64,000 nt of DNA from Merluccius polli. Lineage: Eukaryota; Chordata; Actinopteri; Gadiformes; Merlucciidae. Under the pieces are notes generated by a model, which saw only the letters and a list, made by a program, of their open reading frames with translations, was not told where the DNA came from and made no database searches. Both the position numbers and the translations under genes were made by a program. The DNA lies in contig JAOPHQ010002844.1 of assembly GCA_030340625.1 (NCBI GenBank), positions 398,501 to 462,500 on the forward strand, in the 5' to 3' direction. The stretch's first letter is position 1. The number at the start of each line of letters is the position of its first letter. This document shows, in pieces, positions 1 to 10,275 of the stretch.

Positions 1-2043
1 AGATATTCAAGTTTGCGTTTCACAATGACTATCAGTCTGGCCATGGCTGGGCAGCAATTGATTTCCAATTATGGGCACGACTTTAGGTTGTTCAAAAAAC
101 TCCAACCACAGCCAATCAGAGTGACGCTCTTGCTTTCCTCGCTCATGTTCATCACCTATGGTTTTTACATTTTTGGAAGAGGCTTTCAATGGCCTCAAGG
201 CCACACTGATCTGCAGAAAGAAACAGAATGTGAGCTATTGATCACAACTGAACATCTACAACAATCCTGAACCGGAGAACGAGGTCAGTACGTCCTCTGA
301 AGTGGGATCAACTATATAATTTATATGTGTTCCTTATATATTTGCTTCTAGTTTCTTGCTTTTATATTTTCATGTAAAGTGTACTATACAAATAAAATGT
401 ATTATTATTATTATTATTATTATTATTGTTATTATTATTATTATTATTATTAGCAGTGTTACTCAGAATGAACCAGACTTTTGTATAGGTTGAGGTAGGC
501 GTAGATTATTACAGAACCAACAGTTTGTATGCATGGTTAGGGGAGTTAGAAGAAGGCAATTAGGCTGGGATGCCATTGTTTGGCATTATTTGTTATGCTT
601 TTCAATTGCATTTCTTGTTTGTAATAAATGGTACTACATAACAACTTATATTTTGTATGTAACATTTGTTTAATGTTTTATAAAAACTTGCATTACTTAT
701 TTAACATAGTCTTCTTAGCTGAGATTGAACATTCTGATGATGAATGGTTATCCACGATGTATAATAGTAGGCTGCTCCAATTCAAACAGAAAATTGCATG
801 ATTAGCAAATATTAAATCATTAATATTGTTTAACAAATGGGACAGCCCTACCCTTTTTTGCACTGCTGATACTGAAAGAATTTTATGTAAACAATGGCCA
901 TACTGAAGCATATTTCTGAACCTTTCAGGGGGAAAAAGCCCAACTAAATCATTCTTCTTTACAGACCCTGTGATATTTGAGACTGATGGATTAAAAAAAG
1001 GGCGCCTTTTCCATGATTTGCTGAAATCTGTCTCTGTCACGTGGCGTTCAGAGCCTTGTAAACTTGTAATCCATCACAGACTGTAGCGTAGCTGGTCTCT
1101 GACCTTACCTCATGACATTCGTGCAATGTCCCCCCAGTATTACCCCCCCCCCCCCTCTTTTACCAGTATTACACTTCATTTTTATTCCACAATAGATACA
1201 TAACAAGATGATTGCTCTTGGTTTGCCAAGCATGTGATTATAGCTCATTTTCAAAAAGTAAAATAATAATGATACACAAATTATAAATTAAGATAATAAA
1301 TATCGTTTTGGCTTTAGTACAATAGTACCATGTACCATGATATGGCAAAAGCACATTCAGTAATCAAAAGTCCTTATTTGTCAGTCACTGCTGACCAACT
1401 CCCGCTGGTCCCCCCGACCTGTCAAACCAAATTTGCATGAATAATTACATAGATAAACCATTTAATGTATGTTCTACTACCAAGCAGTTGACAGTAGAGC
1501 TGGGGAGGGAATACGGATGGAGGTGGCATTTAAAGATCAATGTGATGACAAACGAGATGTGTAAAACAGCAGCAGGTGCAGCAGGTGATTGCAACAAAGT
1601 TAGGCTACAAGAATGTGTTTGATTTGATTCACATACATACCCTAACTAAGATGGCCTAACTGGCCAGCCGGCTGTAATTTATATGGATAATTATCTGTCT
1701 ACAGGGCTGGAAGTAAGCTTTGAATAAAGATGTGATCCGAAATCTGATTGTATGTAAAACTTGGGGTGTGGGTGGGCAACGCGATAAGGATGCAAGACCA
1801 ATGTCCAATAATTAACTTTGGATGAATCCCACTGCAAAGCCATTCTCCTGTCTATGTGAGATAAAGCACACAAGATGAGAAAAGTCTGATAACCAAAATA
1901 ACGTTCATCACAAGTTTGCAAATGAAGCACACCTTATGCTAAGTTCCAATGTATATTACCGGTATACTTACAATGAACAATATGGCGGAGATAGAGATTA
2001 ATCTGTCTTTCTAATAATGGCTCAATGTCTTACCATGTAGGAA
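1..2043. other. Non-coding flank, no gene seen
   Basis: AT-rich sequence with no recognisable coding region. Around 375-400 it carries a short piece resembling the L2/SINE 3' tail (a 'gtaaag...ctatacaaataaa' pattern) that runs into an ATT microsatellite. A C-run lies at about 1143-1155. The ORFs here are short, lack domain signatures and overlap on both strands, so I treat them as chance. Confidence 0.6.
402..453. repeat. (TTA)n microsatellite
   Basis: About 17 trinucleotide units with one interruption (TTG). It follows an L2/SINE-like tail and may be the expanded tail of an old retroposon. Confidence 0.9.
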
Positions 2044-2078
2044 CTCTACTTCTGTCAGTTAAGCTGACAGAAGTAGAG
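2044..2078. repeat. Perfect 15-bp inverted repeat (hairpin)
   Basis: CTCTACTTCTGTCAG is followed after five bases by its exact reverse complement. No T-run follows it and no gene is adjacent, so a regulatory role is not supported. It may be a remnant of a palindromic MITE. Confidence 0.8.
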
Positions 2079-4099
2079 CTGTTACCCTGCTGCAGCTATA
2101 GCCAGCATTTCAAAATTACACTGATGCTTTGCTGTAATGTTATAATTACAACATGGCTGTCCATGGGGTTCAAAATATGCTTATAAAACCAGGGAATGTT
2201 TATCATGTTACCGACTGTAGAGTTTAGTTGAAGTTCTTTAAACTCGTAAGGATAGTATAAAGAGGATTTAGAAACTCCCCAGGGTAGGAGAAACCATGTA
2301 ACAAACAATGACAGAAGGCTGTGTCCTGAAGCAGAGAGACTGGAAGACAGAGTGTGACTCTTTGGACTCCGATGGATGAAATCTCTGAACATACTTGCCA
2401 GACACATGTCCCTCAGGGAAATCCAGCTACTTCAAACATACACAACACAGGAAACAGCTCATGATAGTGCTGATCTCCTCCCGGTGTTGATAGAATCAAA
2501 AGCCACCATCACAGTGTCTCAGTTTTTCTCTTTCTTGTTTGATGAGTAAATATTAGCAAGGAGTAGGACACACATCAAAGAAGAGAAAGTAATCTTGAAA
2601 CTCGACAACGATGCTGGGATGAGATCCATCTCCCAAAACCTAAATTAAAGCAGAATGAGACAGATGGAAAAGTGGAATGCCTAATAGAAATTTGACAGCA
2701 AGTGAAATGGGAATGCTGAACAGAGTACAGCATCTCCCCAGGGAGCATAACAAATAACAGAGTATGTTCAATGTCAGTATGCAATGCAGAGGTAGCTAAT
2801 GAGAGTTGTGGCTGAGACAAAATTAGAAGCTGTGGCATTTCTGTCACACTGACTAGTGTCACTTGTTAAAATGACACTTAAACAGAAAAATGGGGGACAC
2901 TATTAAGAAAATCTCCCAATGTCCAATTTCTAATACCATTTCCATTTTCTCACTCATTAATATAACCAGGATTTAATGATTTTTGTGAAATGATGTTAAC
3001 TAGCCTCAATTATATTTCTACAAATCCAAAACAACGATTTCCTCCCTTCTGCCAACAATATACCATCAAACTTTTTTTTTTTAAGTAAAAAAATAAATAT
3101 ATTATTATCCTTGAAAAGTTCAGTAAAAGGATGTCTAAGAAGAAGAACAATTTTTAAGCTGTCAATATAAAAACAGAATGAGAATAGATCACTATATGGA
3201 TATATCACTGTATGGGGTCAGCCTCACCAAGAGGCTGAACTGTCTATAGGCGACTGGGTTGGTCGTTTTTTCCAAACATTTGAACTGTATTGTCGTCAAA
3301 AGTCCTCATGATGGTGACATCATAGTCCTGATTAGCATATGTGATGAAGACAGGTGTGTTGGAGAACTGCATACAACATCCGCATACTACACATCTGTCT
3401 TCATCACATAATTACCATCATCACATTTGATGTCATTACATGTAGATCAGGACGGATAATGTTAATATTGTAAATATTATTATTGTAAATCTCAACTCTT
3501 AATTGTAAGTTTACTTCTTTTTTTTCTGTAGTTCAAGTCTATGTCAGAAGTCAACCCTGTGGTCATCTCAGCGGTTGGTCGCTTAGCATTACCGTTAGAA
3601 AAGGTACAGGGTGCTCATTCTCTAACCTGAGTCATAAAACGAAGGAACATGCATTTTACTGGTCTACTTGCAGAACATAAATAAAACATGTGGAGCCTAC
3701 AGACTTCTCTGGCTGTTACTAATGCTGCCTTTCCATAACACTGGAGTAGATGGAATCAGTTCAGCAGTGAATCTGGTGAACCATACTGCTGATTCATATC
3801 ACATCTTAAGTCTTTACCCACCGCCAAGCTCCCCTTCCTTATCGGAGGGCCTGTATTGGTGTCGGGGGAATTAGGGGAAGATAATGAATTGCCCAGCGGG
3901 GTTGTCCCCTCTGTGTCATCGCTCTGCAAACGCTGATATCATCTTCCACAAGGCTGATCCAGCCCGTGCGATACGGAAACCTCAGAGGTCATGGCCAATT
4001 TTTTGTTTTGTCTTTCCGAAATTCCTGATTGTGTTATTGGGGCCCTAAAGCTCAACACGGCGGATTCTCTCTCTCCTCACTGTTGGGAGAAGAAGAAGG
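2079..4099. other. Non-coding flank, no gene seen
   Basis: No coding or RNA gene recognised. The only structure seen is the inverted repeat at about 3335-3420: TATGTGATGAAGACAG and its near reverse complement, separated by roughly 40 bases. This resembles a small MITE. Confidence 0.5.
3335..3420. repeat. Imperfect inverted repeat, MITE-like
   Basis: About 20-bp arms (ATGTGATGAAGACAGGTGTG against ACACATCTGTCTTCATCACA) flank a short spacer. One to two mismatches are visible. No target duplication was established. Confidence 0.6.
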
Positions 4100-4136
4100 T
4101 GTGTGTGTGTGTGTGTGTGTGTGTGGGGGGGGGGGT
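4100..4136. repeat. (GT)n followed by a G-run
   Basis: Dinucleotide GT run directly followed by a run of about ten G. The 370 bases after it (to about 4500) show no recognisable gene. Confidence 0.9.
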
Positions 4137-4509
4137 AATATGAATGGTGGTTGAAAACAAGGCCGCCGCCATTGGCAACCCCCCATCGTCATCCCCAAGA
4201 TGATCGGATTCGATAGAAATCTGTTCATTAATCCCCTCCTGTGCCATCTTATGTGCTCCTCTTCGTCTCTCCCGTTTCCTTTATTCCCGTGTAATTGCTT
4301 AGCAAGATAGAGCAACCCTAATAGCTTTACTGTTTAAAGTGATGATTCATTGGATTATTACCATTCATTGTTAATGAATGGATAATATGAATGTCACTTC
4401 CAACATGTGTATGCACACTACTGTAAATGCAAACTACAAACCACAGTTTGACTATGTTACTGAGAATTTGTCAATTCAATGCTGCAAAACTACAAATAAA
4501 TAATGCCTG

Positions 4510-4543
<34 letters not shown>
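4510..4543. repeat. (TA)n microsatellite at the left edge of a composite element
   Basis: TA run directly before the sequence ATCTTATCGCGCGATAA. A second (TA)n run lies at about 7220-7254, next to the other edge of the composite region 4544-7232. This fits an insertion into, or a duplication of, a TA array. Confidence 0.85.
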
Positions 4544-4546
<3 letters not shown>

Positions 4547-4689
4547 CTTATCGCGCGATAAAAAAATTATCGCCGTTAATCTATTGTCAAAGTTGGGTTG
4601 GGAGCTGGGACAATACCGGATTTCCACCAAGGAAGGTAAGCGCCGCGGAACGGCTGCGCTGCGGAACGGCTGCGTCTTCTGCCCCCCCC

Positions 4690-4806
4690 AACACGTTCTC
4701 ATCCCAACTCATAATATACCGACGATTTGTCATGTCTGATACTGACGCAAAAGGTACCCTCCCGCGTCTGTGTGAAACGATCTGGGTTCTCATAAACCCG
4801 TTTGCG
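4690..4806 (+). repeat. Left arm of ~115-bp inverted repeat
   Basis: This segment reappears reverse-complemented at about 6893-7010. Shared landmarks are CCCAACTC-TAATATACCGA, the run through GACGCAAAAGGTACCCTCCC, and GAAACGATCTGGGTTCTCAT. Arms this long are more like a foldback or TIR element than a hAT. The C-run at its outer edge (4680-4688) has a counterpart C-run at 7026-7048. Confidence 0.85.
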
Positions 4807-4810
4807 TTGG

Positions 4811-5002
4811 TAAGAGACGAGCAGAGTCTACAGCGTCCGCTCGCAGAGCAGAGTCTACAGCGTCCGCAGTCTACTGTGAAACAATTCACTCCAAAAAGGG
4901 TTATGGTTAGGGTTAGGGTTAGGGTTAGGGTTAGGGTAATCTATCACCGTGACCGGGTTATTATTGGAGTGAATGGACGCTGTAGACTCTGCTTGTCTCT
5001 TA
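4811..5002. repeat. Stem-loop with a telomere-like (TTAGGG)5 array in its loop
   Basis: TAAGAGACGAGCAGAGTCTA at 4811 is matched by its reverse complement at about 4983-5002 (TAGACTCTGCTTGTCTCTTA, one mismatch). A second pair of arms (ATTCACTCCAA / TTGGAGTGAAT) lies inside. Between them sits (TTAGGG)5 at about 4907-4936. A 26-bp unit containing GCAGAGTCTACAGCGTCC is duplicated in tandem on the left arm only. No gene overlaps. Confidence 0.8.
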
Positions 5003-5008
5003 CCACCT

Positions 5009-5939
5009 GTTATACCATGGTCGGCGTGAATACTCAATTCTGATTGGCTGGCAGGTGTAGGTTAAAAAGTGTTAATGTACACCTAGGAAAGACGTTCGGG
5101 TCAAATTGCCTGATTACAGTTAGATTACTGCGCTGGCTCAAACGCTAGATGGTAACCATGGCAACGGAGAGGGAATACTCGATTCTGATTGGCTGCTGCA
5201 GGGTGGCCATTAATCCATGCTATATGCAGAGCTAGCTCTGGCTATATGGACACTACTAAGTACTTCCAGTCAAATTGTCTGTTCAGCCTTCAAAACGAGA
5301 GCTGGTAAATTGTGAAAAATGCATTAAACTGTAATCAGAAAACGCGGTTATATGCTATAGACCCTATAGTATCTGTGGTATAAAGGCTGGGACACATTTC
5401 AAATTATAAATATGTACACTTTATGTTGAAATTATAGACCGTCGCGATTCCCATTGAAACGAATGGCGCGGTGATTAGTCGTCAAAACGACAGCTGGTAA
5501 ATTGTGAAAAATGCATTAAACTGTAATCAGAAAACACGGTTATATGCTATAGACCCTATAGTATCTGTGGTGTAAAGGCTGGGACACATTTCAAATTATA
5601 AATATGTACACTTTATGTTGAAAGTATAGACCGTCACCATTCCCGATGTACAACGCATTACGTCAGCTCTGTGGCTCATAGCTGAGCGGACTAGAATCCC
5701 TCCCGTTGCCGAGTCGTATCTAAGGTCCGTTCTATTTACTGGAGGAGTGAACTACGTTTCTGTTGCATAAGAACCTTACGGGAGGGTAATGATTGTTCCA
5801 GGTATTAGTCAGACCCTCAGGCGTTACTAGGGAAGCCAAATTATGGCTTGTGAACAACTTTATATTTTGATTGTAAAACACATGCAAATATTAATTAATG
5901 GTCTTAATTTATTTTCTTTGGCAAGTGACCATGGTATAA
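5009..5939. mobile_element. Unit bounded by TTATACCATGGTC inverted repeats
   Basis: TTATACCATGGTC near 5010 and its reverse complement GACCATGGTATAA near 5928 bound about 930 bp without coding potential. Inside, a segment is duplicated in tandem with a 192-bp period (first copy from about 5291, second from about 5483). It includes the shared stretch AGCTGGTAAATTGTGAAAAA. This may be a MITE, or the internal part of the larger element. No target duplication was identified. Confidence 0.5.
5291..5640 (+). repeat. 192-bp tandem duplication
   Basis: Two copies of a segment starting CAAAACGA-AGCTGGTAAATT and running past TATGCTATAGACCCTATAGT. They differ at a few positions only (for example CGCGG against CACGG). 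No ORF of note. Confidence 0.85.
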
Positions 5940-6065
5940 GCGGGATAATGCCCTTCGAGGTGTCCATTATCAGAAGTTAATGGACTTCGCGGAAGCAACC
6001 GTTCACGCCTCCGCGTCGTCCATTAACTTCTGATAATGGACACCTCGTCGGGCATTATCCCTTAT
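5936..6065. repeat. Long hairpin, ~56-bp arms
   Basis: ATAAG-GGGATAATGCCC...GAGGTGTCCATTATCAGAAG...TTAATGGAC on the left is matched by its reverse complement on the right after a loop of roughly 16 bases. The arms are nearly perfect, with a few mismatches and a small indel. It adjoins the right TTATACCATGGTC-type repeat. This looks like a foldback MITE, not a structural RNA gene. Confidence 0.8.
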
Positions 6066-6172
6066 TTATAATGCAGGACGAGTGAACCCAAACGCAGAAC
6101 ACAGAGAGGCAGAGACGGGATGAAAGATAGGGGATTTATTAGTGCGGGAAATAGCAACAGGGGGAGGGCAGG

Positions 6173-6690
6173 TGGACAGGCGGTGGGTCGGCAACAGGCG
6201 GGTAGTCGGACAGGCGATGGGTCGGCAACAGGCGGGTAGTCGGACAGGCGATGGGTCGGCAACAGGCGGGTAGTCGGACAGGCGATGGGTCGGCAACAGG
6301 CGGGTAGTCGGACAGGCGATGGGTCGGCAACAGGCGGGTAGTCGGACAGGCGATGGGTCGGCGACAGGGTCCGGCAGCAGGTGGGTAGTCAGGCAGGCAG
6401 GGGTCGGCAACAGGGTACAGGAACAGACGGGTAGTCAGGCAGGCAGGGGTCGGCAACAGGGTACAGGAACAGACGGGTAGTCAGGCAGGCAGGGGTCGGC
6501 AACAGGGTACAGGAACAGGCGGGTAGTCAGGCAGGCAGGGGTCGGCAACAGGGTACAGGAACAGACGGGTAGTCAGGCAGGCAGGGGTCGGCAACAGGGT
6601 ACAGGAACAGGCGGGTAGTCAGGCAGGCAGGGGTCGGCAACAGGGTACAGGAACAGGCGGGTAGTCAGGCAGGCAGGGGTCGGCAACAAT
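6173..6690 (+). repeat. Compound minisatellite, 34-bp then 46-bp units
   Basis: About five copies of a 34-bp unit (containing GGCGATGGGTCGGCAACAGG) run to about 6366. They are followed by about seven copies of a related 46-bp unit (containing AGGCAGGCAGGGGTCGGCAA) from 6391. Both share GGGTCGGCAACAGG and CGGGTAGTC, so one array probably derives from the other. The long proline-rich minus-strand ORFs here are repeat translation only. The flanks (6070-6170, 6690-6890) are non-coding. Confidence 0.9.
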
Positions 6691-6892
6691 CGGGTAATAA
6701 ATCAAAGGACAGAGTTAGTTAACCAAAAGCACGAGCTGGCACCGGCTGGCAGGAAATCCCCAGCTTGAATAGGGAAACAGGTGATTAGTAATTGGGAACA
6801 GGTGTGTTTAGGAAAATTAGTGGTTAGTGGCGACAAGCGTCCCCTAGATGGGGGTGTTGGACCGTCTAGCAGGGCGTAGTGTAACACCACCG

Positions 6893-7010
6893 CGAACAGG
6901 TTTATGAGAACCCAGATCGTTTCACACAGACGCGGGAGGGTACCTTTTGCGTCAATGTCAGACGTCTAGGGACGTGACAAATCGTCGGTATATTACGAGT
7001 TGGGAACAAT
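6893..7010 (-). repeat. Right arm of ~115-bp inverted repeat
   Basis: Reverse-complement partner of 4690-4806. It is about 90 percent alike by eye. The right copy has extra bases (CTAGGGACGTGAC region) that the left copy has lost. A poly-C run (about 7026-7048) follows. Confidence 0.85.
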
Positions 7011-7217
7011 CGGTCAGCAATCGCGCCCCCCCCCCCCCCCCCCCCCCCAATCAACAATCGCGCAGACTTATTTTTAGTCATTATTTAGGTAGCACACGCA
7101 TATTATGAATGCCTTCGACAGAATTCAAATGAGCCATTTTAATCTAGATTAATCTAGATTAATTCCAAGATTACAGTTAGATTAATCTAGATTAAAGAAA
7201 TTAATCTATGCCCAACA

Positions 7218-7257
<40 letters not shown>

Positions 7258-7304
7258 TTGTTATACACTGTGAATGCGCTACAGACTCAAAGGTTCAGCT
7301 AGAG

Positions 7305-8030
7305 CAGGCATTCCCAAAGTGTGGTGCGCGCACCCCCAGGGGTGCGCAAGCTACGACCAGGGGGTGCGCGAGAGGAAAAATGTAATGGCGGTCTGGTGTA
7401 ATATTACACAATTACAGTGCTGTTTTTTAAGTGGGATTTTTCCATACAATAAAAAAACATTAACAGTAAACATTTCCTTTGTAATCCCTTTTATTTTAAA
7501 TAAAAAACTATAATTTCTTAGTTTTTGATAGAAACGTTCTTATTTTCCTCCGCGGCGCTGCCCCGCGACGGGCTCTGGGTCGGCTTGGAAGGGTTCGGGG
7601 GCTTCCCGGGGCCGCGGACGCAGTATCTCGCTGCGCCTTCGGGGCCCCCTCGCCCCCGGCGTGACTGTCGACCGGGACGGACTGTCCTCAGTGCGTCCCA
7701 ACCGCGTCGCGTCGTTCAGGGCGGGGATCCGGCTCACGTACAACTGGCGCAAGGGGGCGGCGGCGATGTCGGCTACCCACCCGACCCGTCTTGAAACACG
7801 GACCAAGGAGTCTAACGCACGCGCGAGTCAGAGGGTCCCACGAAACCCCGCGGCGCAATGAAAGTGAGGGCCGGCGCGCGCCGGCCGAGGTGGGATCCCG
7901 GCCCCTGTTTATCTGTTTCGGAGCCTATTCTCTTAATGTTGCGGATCGTTTGTAACTTCATTGGGGGGGGGGGGGGTGCTGCTGCGCGATTGTTGACGGG
8001 GTGGGAGGGGGGGTACTGCGCGATTGTTAA

Positions 8031-8061
<31 letters not shown>

Positions 8062-8454
8062 CTGGACCGGCCCAGAAAAGACCTGGACCGGCCCGATGGC
8101 CAGTCCGTCCCTGAGGTCCACGGTCATTTAATAGGCCTATTGCTGCAATTTTTCTTTTACGCGGCTGAAAATAACCGTAGGCCTACGTTCTGTCACTGAG
8201 CCGTGTCTGTCACTCATCCTCTTAAAAGTGGAAGCTTGTGCGTAGCTTTGTTGCATTATATTGAAACTTTGTTGATGTTGTTATTGTCATGCGTGTTCTG
8301 GTTATTTGCGCATGATTAAACATGTCTTTATATGGCGATAAAACAAAGCTTTGTTGCGTTTTTTTTTTTTTTTTTTGCGGTGGGGATTGGGGGTGCGCCA
8401 ACCCGGTTGGGATGTAGAAGGGGGTGCGCAGGAAAAAAAGTTTGGGAACCGCTG
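7305..8454. mobile_element. Non-autonomous hAT transposon with an 8-bp target duplication
   Basis: The exact 8-bp duplication AGCTAGAG flanks the element at 7297-7304 and 8455-8462. The ends are inverted: CAGGCATTCCCAAAG at the left, and CAGCGGTTCCCAAAC when the right end is read on the minus strand. Both continue into a GGTGCGC(-)CACCCC-type motif. An 8-bp duplication with CAG(N)G-TTCCCAAA ends is characteristic of the hAT superfamily. No transposase remains. The interior carries a 28S rRNA gene fragment, long G-runs (about 7963-7975, 8032-8060) and a poly-T (about 8357-8374). Confidence 0.9.
7548..7905 (+). rRNA. 28S rRNA gene fragment captured in the hAT element (pseudogene)
   Basis: The sequence abruptly becomes GC-rich and reads as vertebrate large-subunit rRNA in the sense direction. 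It contains the conserved GACCCGTCTTGAAACACGGA then CCAAGGAGTCTAACGCACG. It continues through GCGCAATGAAAGTGAGGGCC and GGCCGAGGTGGGATCCCGGC. Upstream, 7650-7735 looks like the variable D2 arm (GGACTGTCCTCAGTGCG, CCGCGTCGCG). Homology stops near 7905. The left limit near 7548 is less certain because D2 diverges quickly. It is a fragment of roughly 360 bp without flanking rDNA spacer, so it cannot make rRNA. Overlapping ORFs on both strands are not genes. Confidence 0.88.
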
Positions 8455-8462
8455 AGCTAGAG

Positions 8463-9739
8463 GCATAAAAGAGTGTGTGAGAATCACATTCTTTAGTACT
8501 TTTACTACCATGCCCTTGACAGCTCTCTGATGACTCAGGAGGGCAGCAGAGACCTCCCTGTAGAGGAGAACCACCTCCAGCTCCACAGGGGGGCAGACCA
8601 AGTAGTTGAGGGAGGACTTCAGACGGAGTAGAAGGCACCCTGGTTCCATCCAGGGGGACAGAAGAGAGAAACTCAACTCTTTCTGGGAGTACGCCTACAA
8701 GAACCTTGAATCAGCTGTGTTCAGTGTCCTGCTCGCCTCTTCTTCTCACCTTCTAGTATTCAATCTAGCCTGAGACGCTTCAATCCAATAATGATAAGAG
8801 TTTTACATTGTTATTCAATATGAATGGAGATGATGGTGTTTTAAAGTTGTTATTATGAAGATGTTGAATCGTGTACCCTTGGCAGGTTCAGGTGATCACA
8901 GCTTACAACTAAATACGTTGTAAAGAAGGCCCGGAGGTGGTCAAGTAGCCTATTAAGTAGAACATGGCTTGAACGGAGGAGAATACAAGCTCTTACAAGT
9001 CTTGATCAGTCTCCCTACTATTATACCATCGTCAGCAATCTTCAGATTTAATAGAACTATAATGAAACCACAGGGACAGCAGCAAATACAGACTATTATT
9101 ATTATTATTATCATCATCATCATCATCATCATCATCATTATTATTATTATTATTATGTAAATGAAAATGCTGTCTCGTATTGGTGCTGTCTTAACTTTGG
9201 CCAAGTGGTGTAGTTCCAGAAACCCGTGTTTCTGTAATCACTTTTTTCTAGTAAATACAGAAACCGTTTTTTGGGAATTATTTTGTGAAATTCATATTTC
9301 TATTAATAAATACATTCTGTTTGGAGAAAGCGAAAGGAAGTACAACTTTGCTTTCGGTGGTCATTAGCATGTTTTCTATAGTATTTTGGGACTAGGATTG
9401 GTTTGTATTCAGTCACTGGTGTTTAGGATGTTATATTTTAAGATATAATAGGAAAATAGTTGGAATGGAAGAACAGAGCAAGAGCAAGAAACGTTGCTAC
9501 AATAGATATAAATTGATGGAATAGAAAATGAAAGATAGAAATATCTATCCATCAATCTATCTATTTATAGTTAATGTTGGAGAAAGTAAAATAAATGATA
9601 TACAGAGATAAGCCCCCCACAGCGATAAGATAAGCTGTCAGAGAGAGCAAGAAATCAGTTGGGAGCGGTCTAAAAATAGAGAGGCAGGCGCACAGTCAAC
9701 CAGGCAGATCACACTCAAATTATAGCTCATATATAAGTA
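8463..9739. other. Non-coding, no gene seen
   Basis: Nothing coding is recognised. It holds the mixed ATT/ATC microsatellite at 9093-9157 and otherwise ordinary AT-rich sequence. Confidence 0.6.
9093..9157. repeat. (ATT)n(ATC)n(ATT)n microsatellite
   Basis: Trinucleotide run changing from ATT to ATC and back to ATT. Confidence 0.95.
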
Positions 9740-10275
9740 TAGGTATAGGTGCCGTAGTTATATTGCCAGCACCATAGCTACCTGCCTCACACTGCTGGTT
9801 TCTCTGGAAGCTGAGCAGGGCTGGTCTGGTCCATCCTTGGAAGGGAGATGAGTTGGTGCTGGTAGAGGTGTTGGAGGGCCAGTAGGGGGCGCTCATCCCT
9901 CTGGCCTTTGTAAGATCCCCAATGCTCCGGGATTGAGATGGAGATGGGGATTCCCTGTGGTCACTAAAGATCCCGTGGCACTCATCGCAAGAGTAGGGGT
10001 GCTAACCCCGGTGTCCCGGCCAAATTCCTAACCTGGCTCTTTTACCATCATGGCCACCTAATCATCCCCTGGTCTCTAATTGGATCGTTTCATTCCTCAC
10101 CTCTCCGCTGAGCCAGTGTGTGGTGAGCGTTCTGGTGCATACTGGCTGCCGTGCATCACCCAGGTGGGTGCTACACACTGGTAGTGGATGTGTCACATCC
10201 CCCCCCACACACACACTATGTCAGTGCTTTGAGTATCTTGTAAAGTGCTATATAAATGCAATGAATTATTATATC
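9740..10275 (+). mobile_element. 5S-rRNA-headed SINE with an L2-like tail
   Basis: The head resembles 5S rRNA, including the internal promoter region: GGAAGCTGAGCAGGG corresponds to the 5S A-box GGAAGCTAAGCAGGG, and CTTGGAAGGGAGA to the 5S C-box. The body carries a teleost-wide repeat landmark (AAAGATCCCGTGGCACTCAT, then GCTGCCGTGCATCACCCAGG). The tail, AAAGTGCTATATAAATGCAA, is the typical L2-mobilised end, followed by ATT. SINE3-type elements with 5S heads are known in zebrafish. This one is diverged and about 530 bp. Its left edge is approximate. Confidence 0.8.

Larger units (their letters stand above)
4544..7232. mobile_element. Composite inverted-repeat element, Ac/hAT-like right end
   Basis: About 2.7 kb bounded on both sides by (TA)n. 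The right edge, read on the minus strand, is TAGTGTTGGGCATAGATTAA. This resembles the TAGTGATGGGC-type hAT ends elsewhere in the window (42749, 47912, 63556). The left edge has TTATCGCGCGATAA and TTATCGCCGTTAAT, which recur in related form at 63440-63520. Nested inside are a long inverted-repeat pair, a telomere-like array, a 13-bp-TIR unit, a long hairpin and minisatellites. No transposase coding sequence is visible, so it would be non-autonomous. Its true outer limits and superfamily are inferred. Confidence 0.5.

Noticed and set aside
4732..5043. ORF with a VRVRVR run
   Set aside because: Translation of the TTAGGG array inside a repeat element; no start context, no domain.
6066..6456. Proline/threonine-rich minus-strand ORFs
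   Set aside because: Frames kept open by 34- and 46-bp minisatellite units.
6173..6690. Possible CRISPR-like direct repeats
   Set aside because: Contiguous tandem units without unique spacers, in a vertebrate genome.
7525..7861. Overlapping GC-rich ORFs on both strands
   Set aside because: They lie on the 28S rRNA fragment; high GC keeps frames open by chance.
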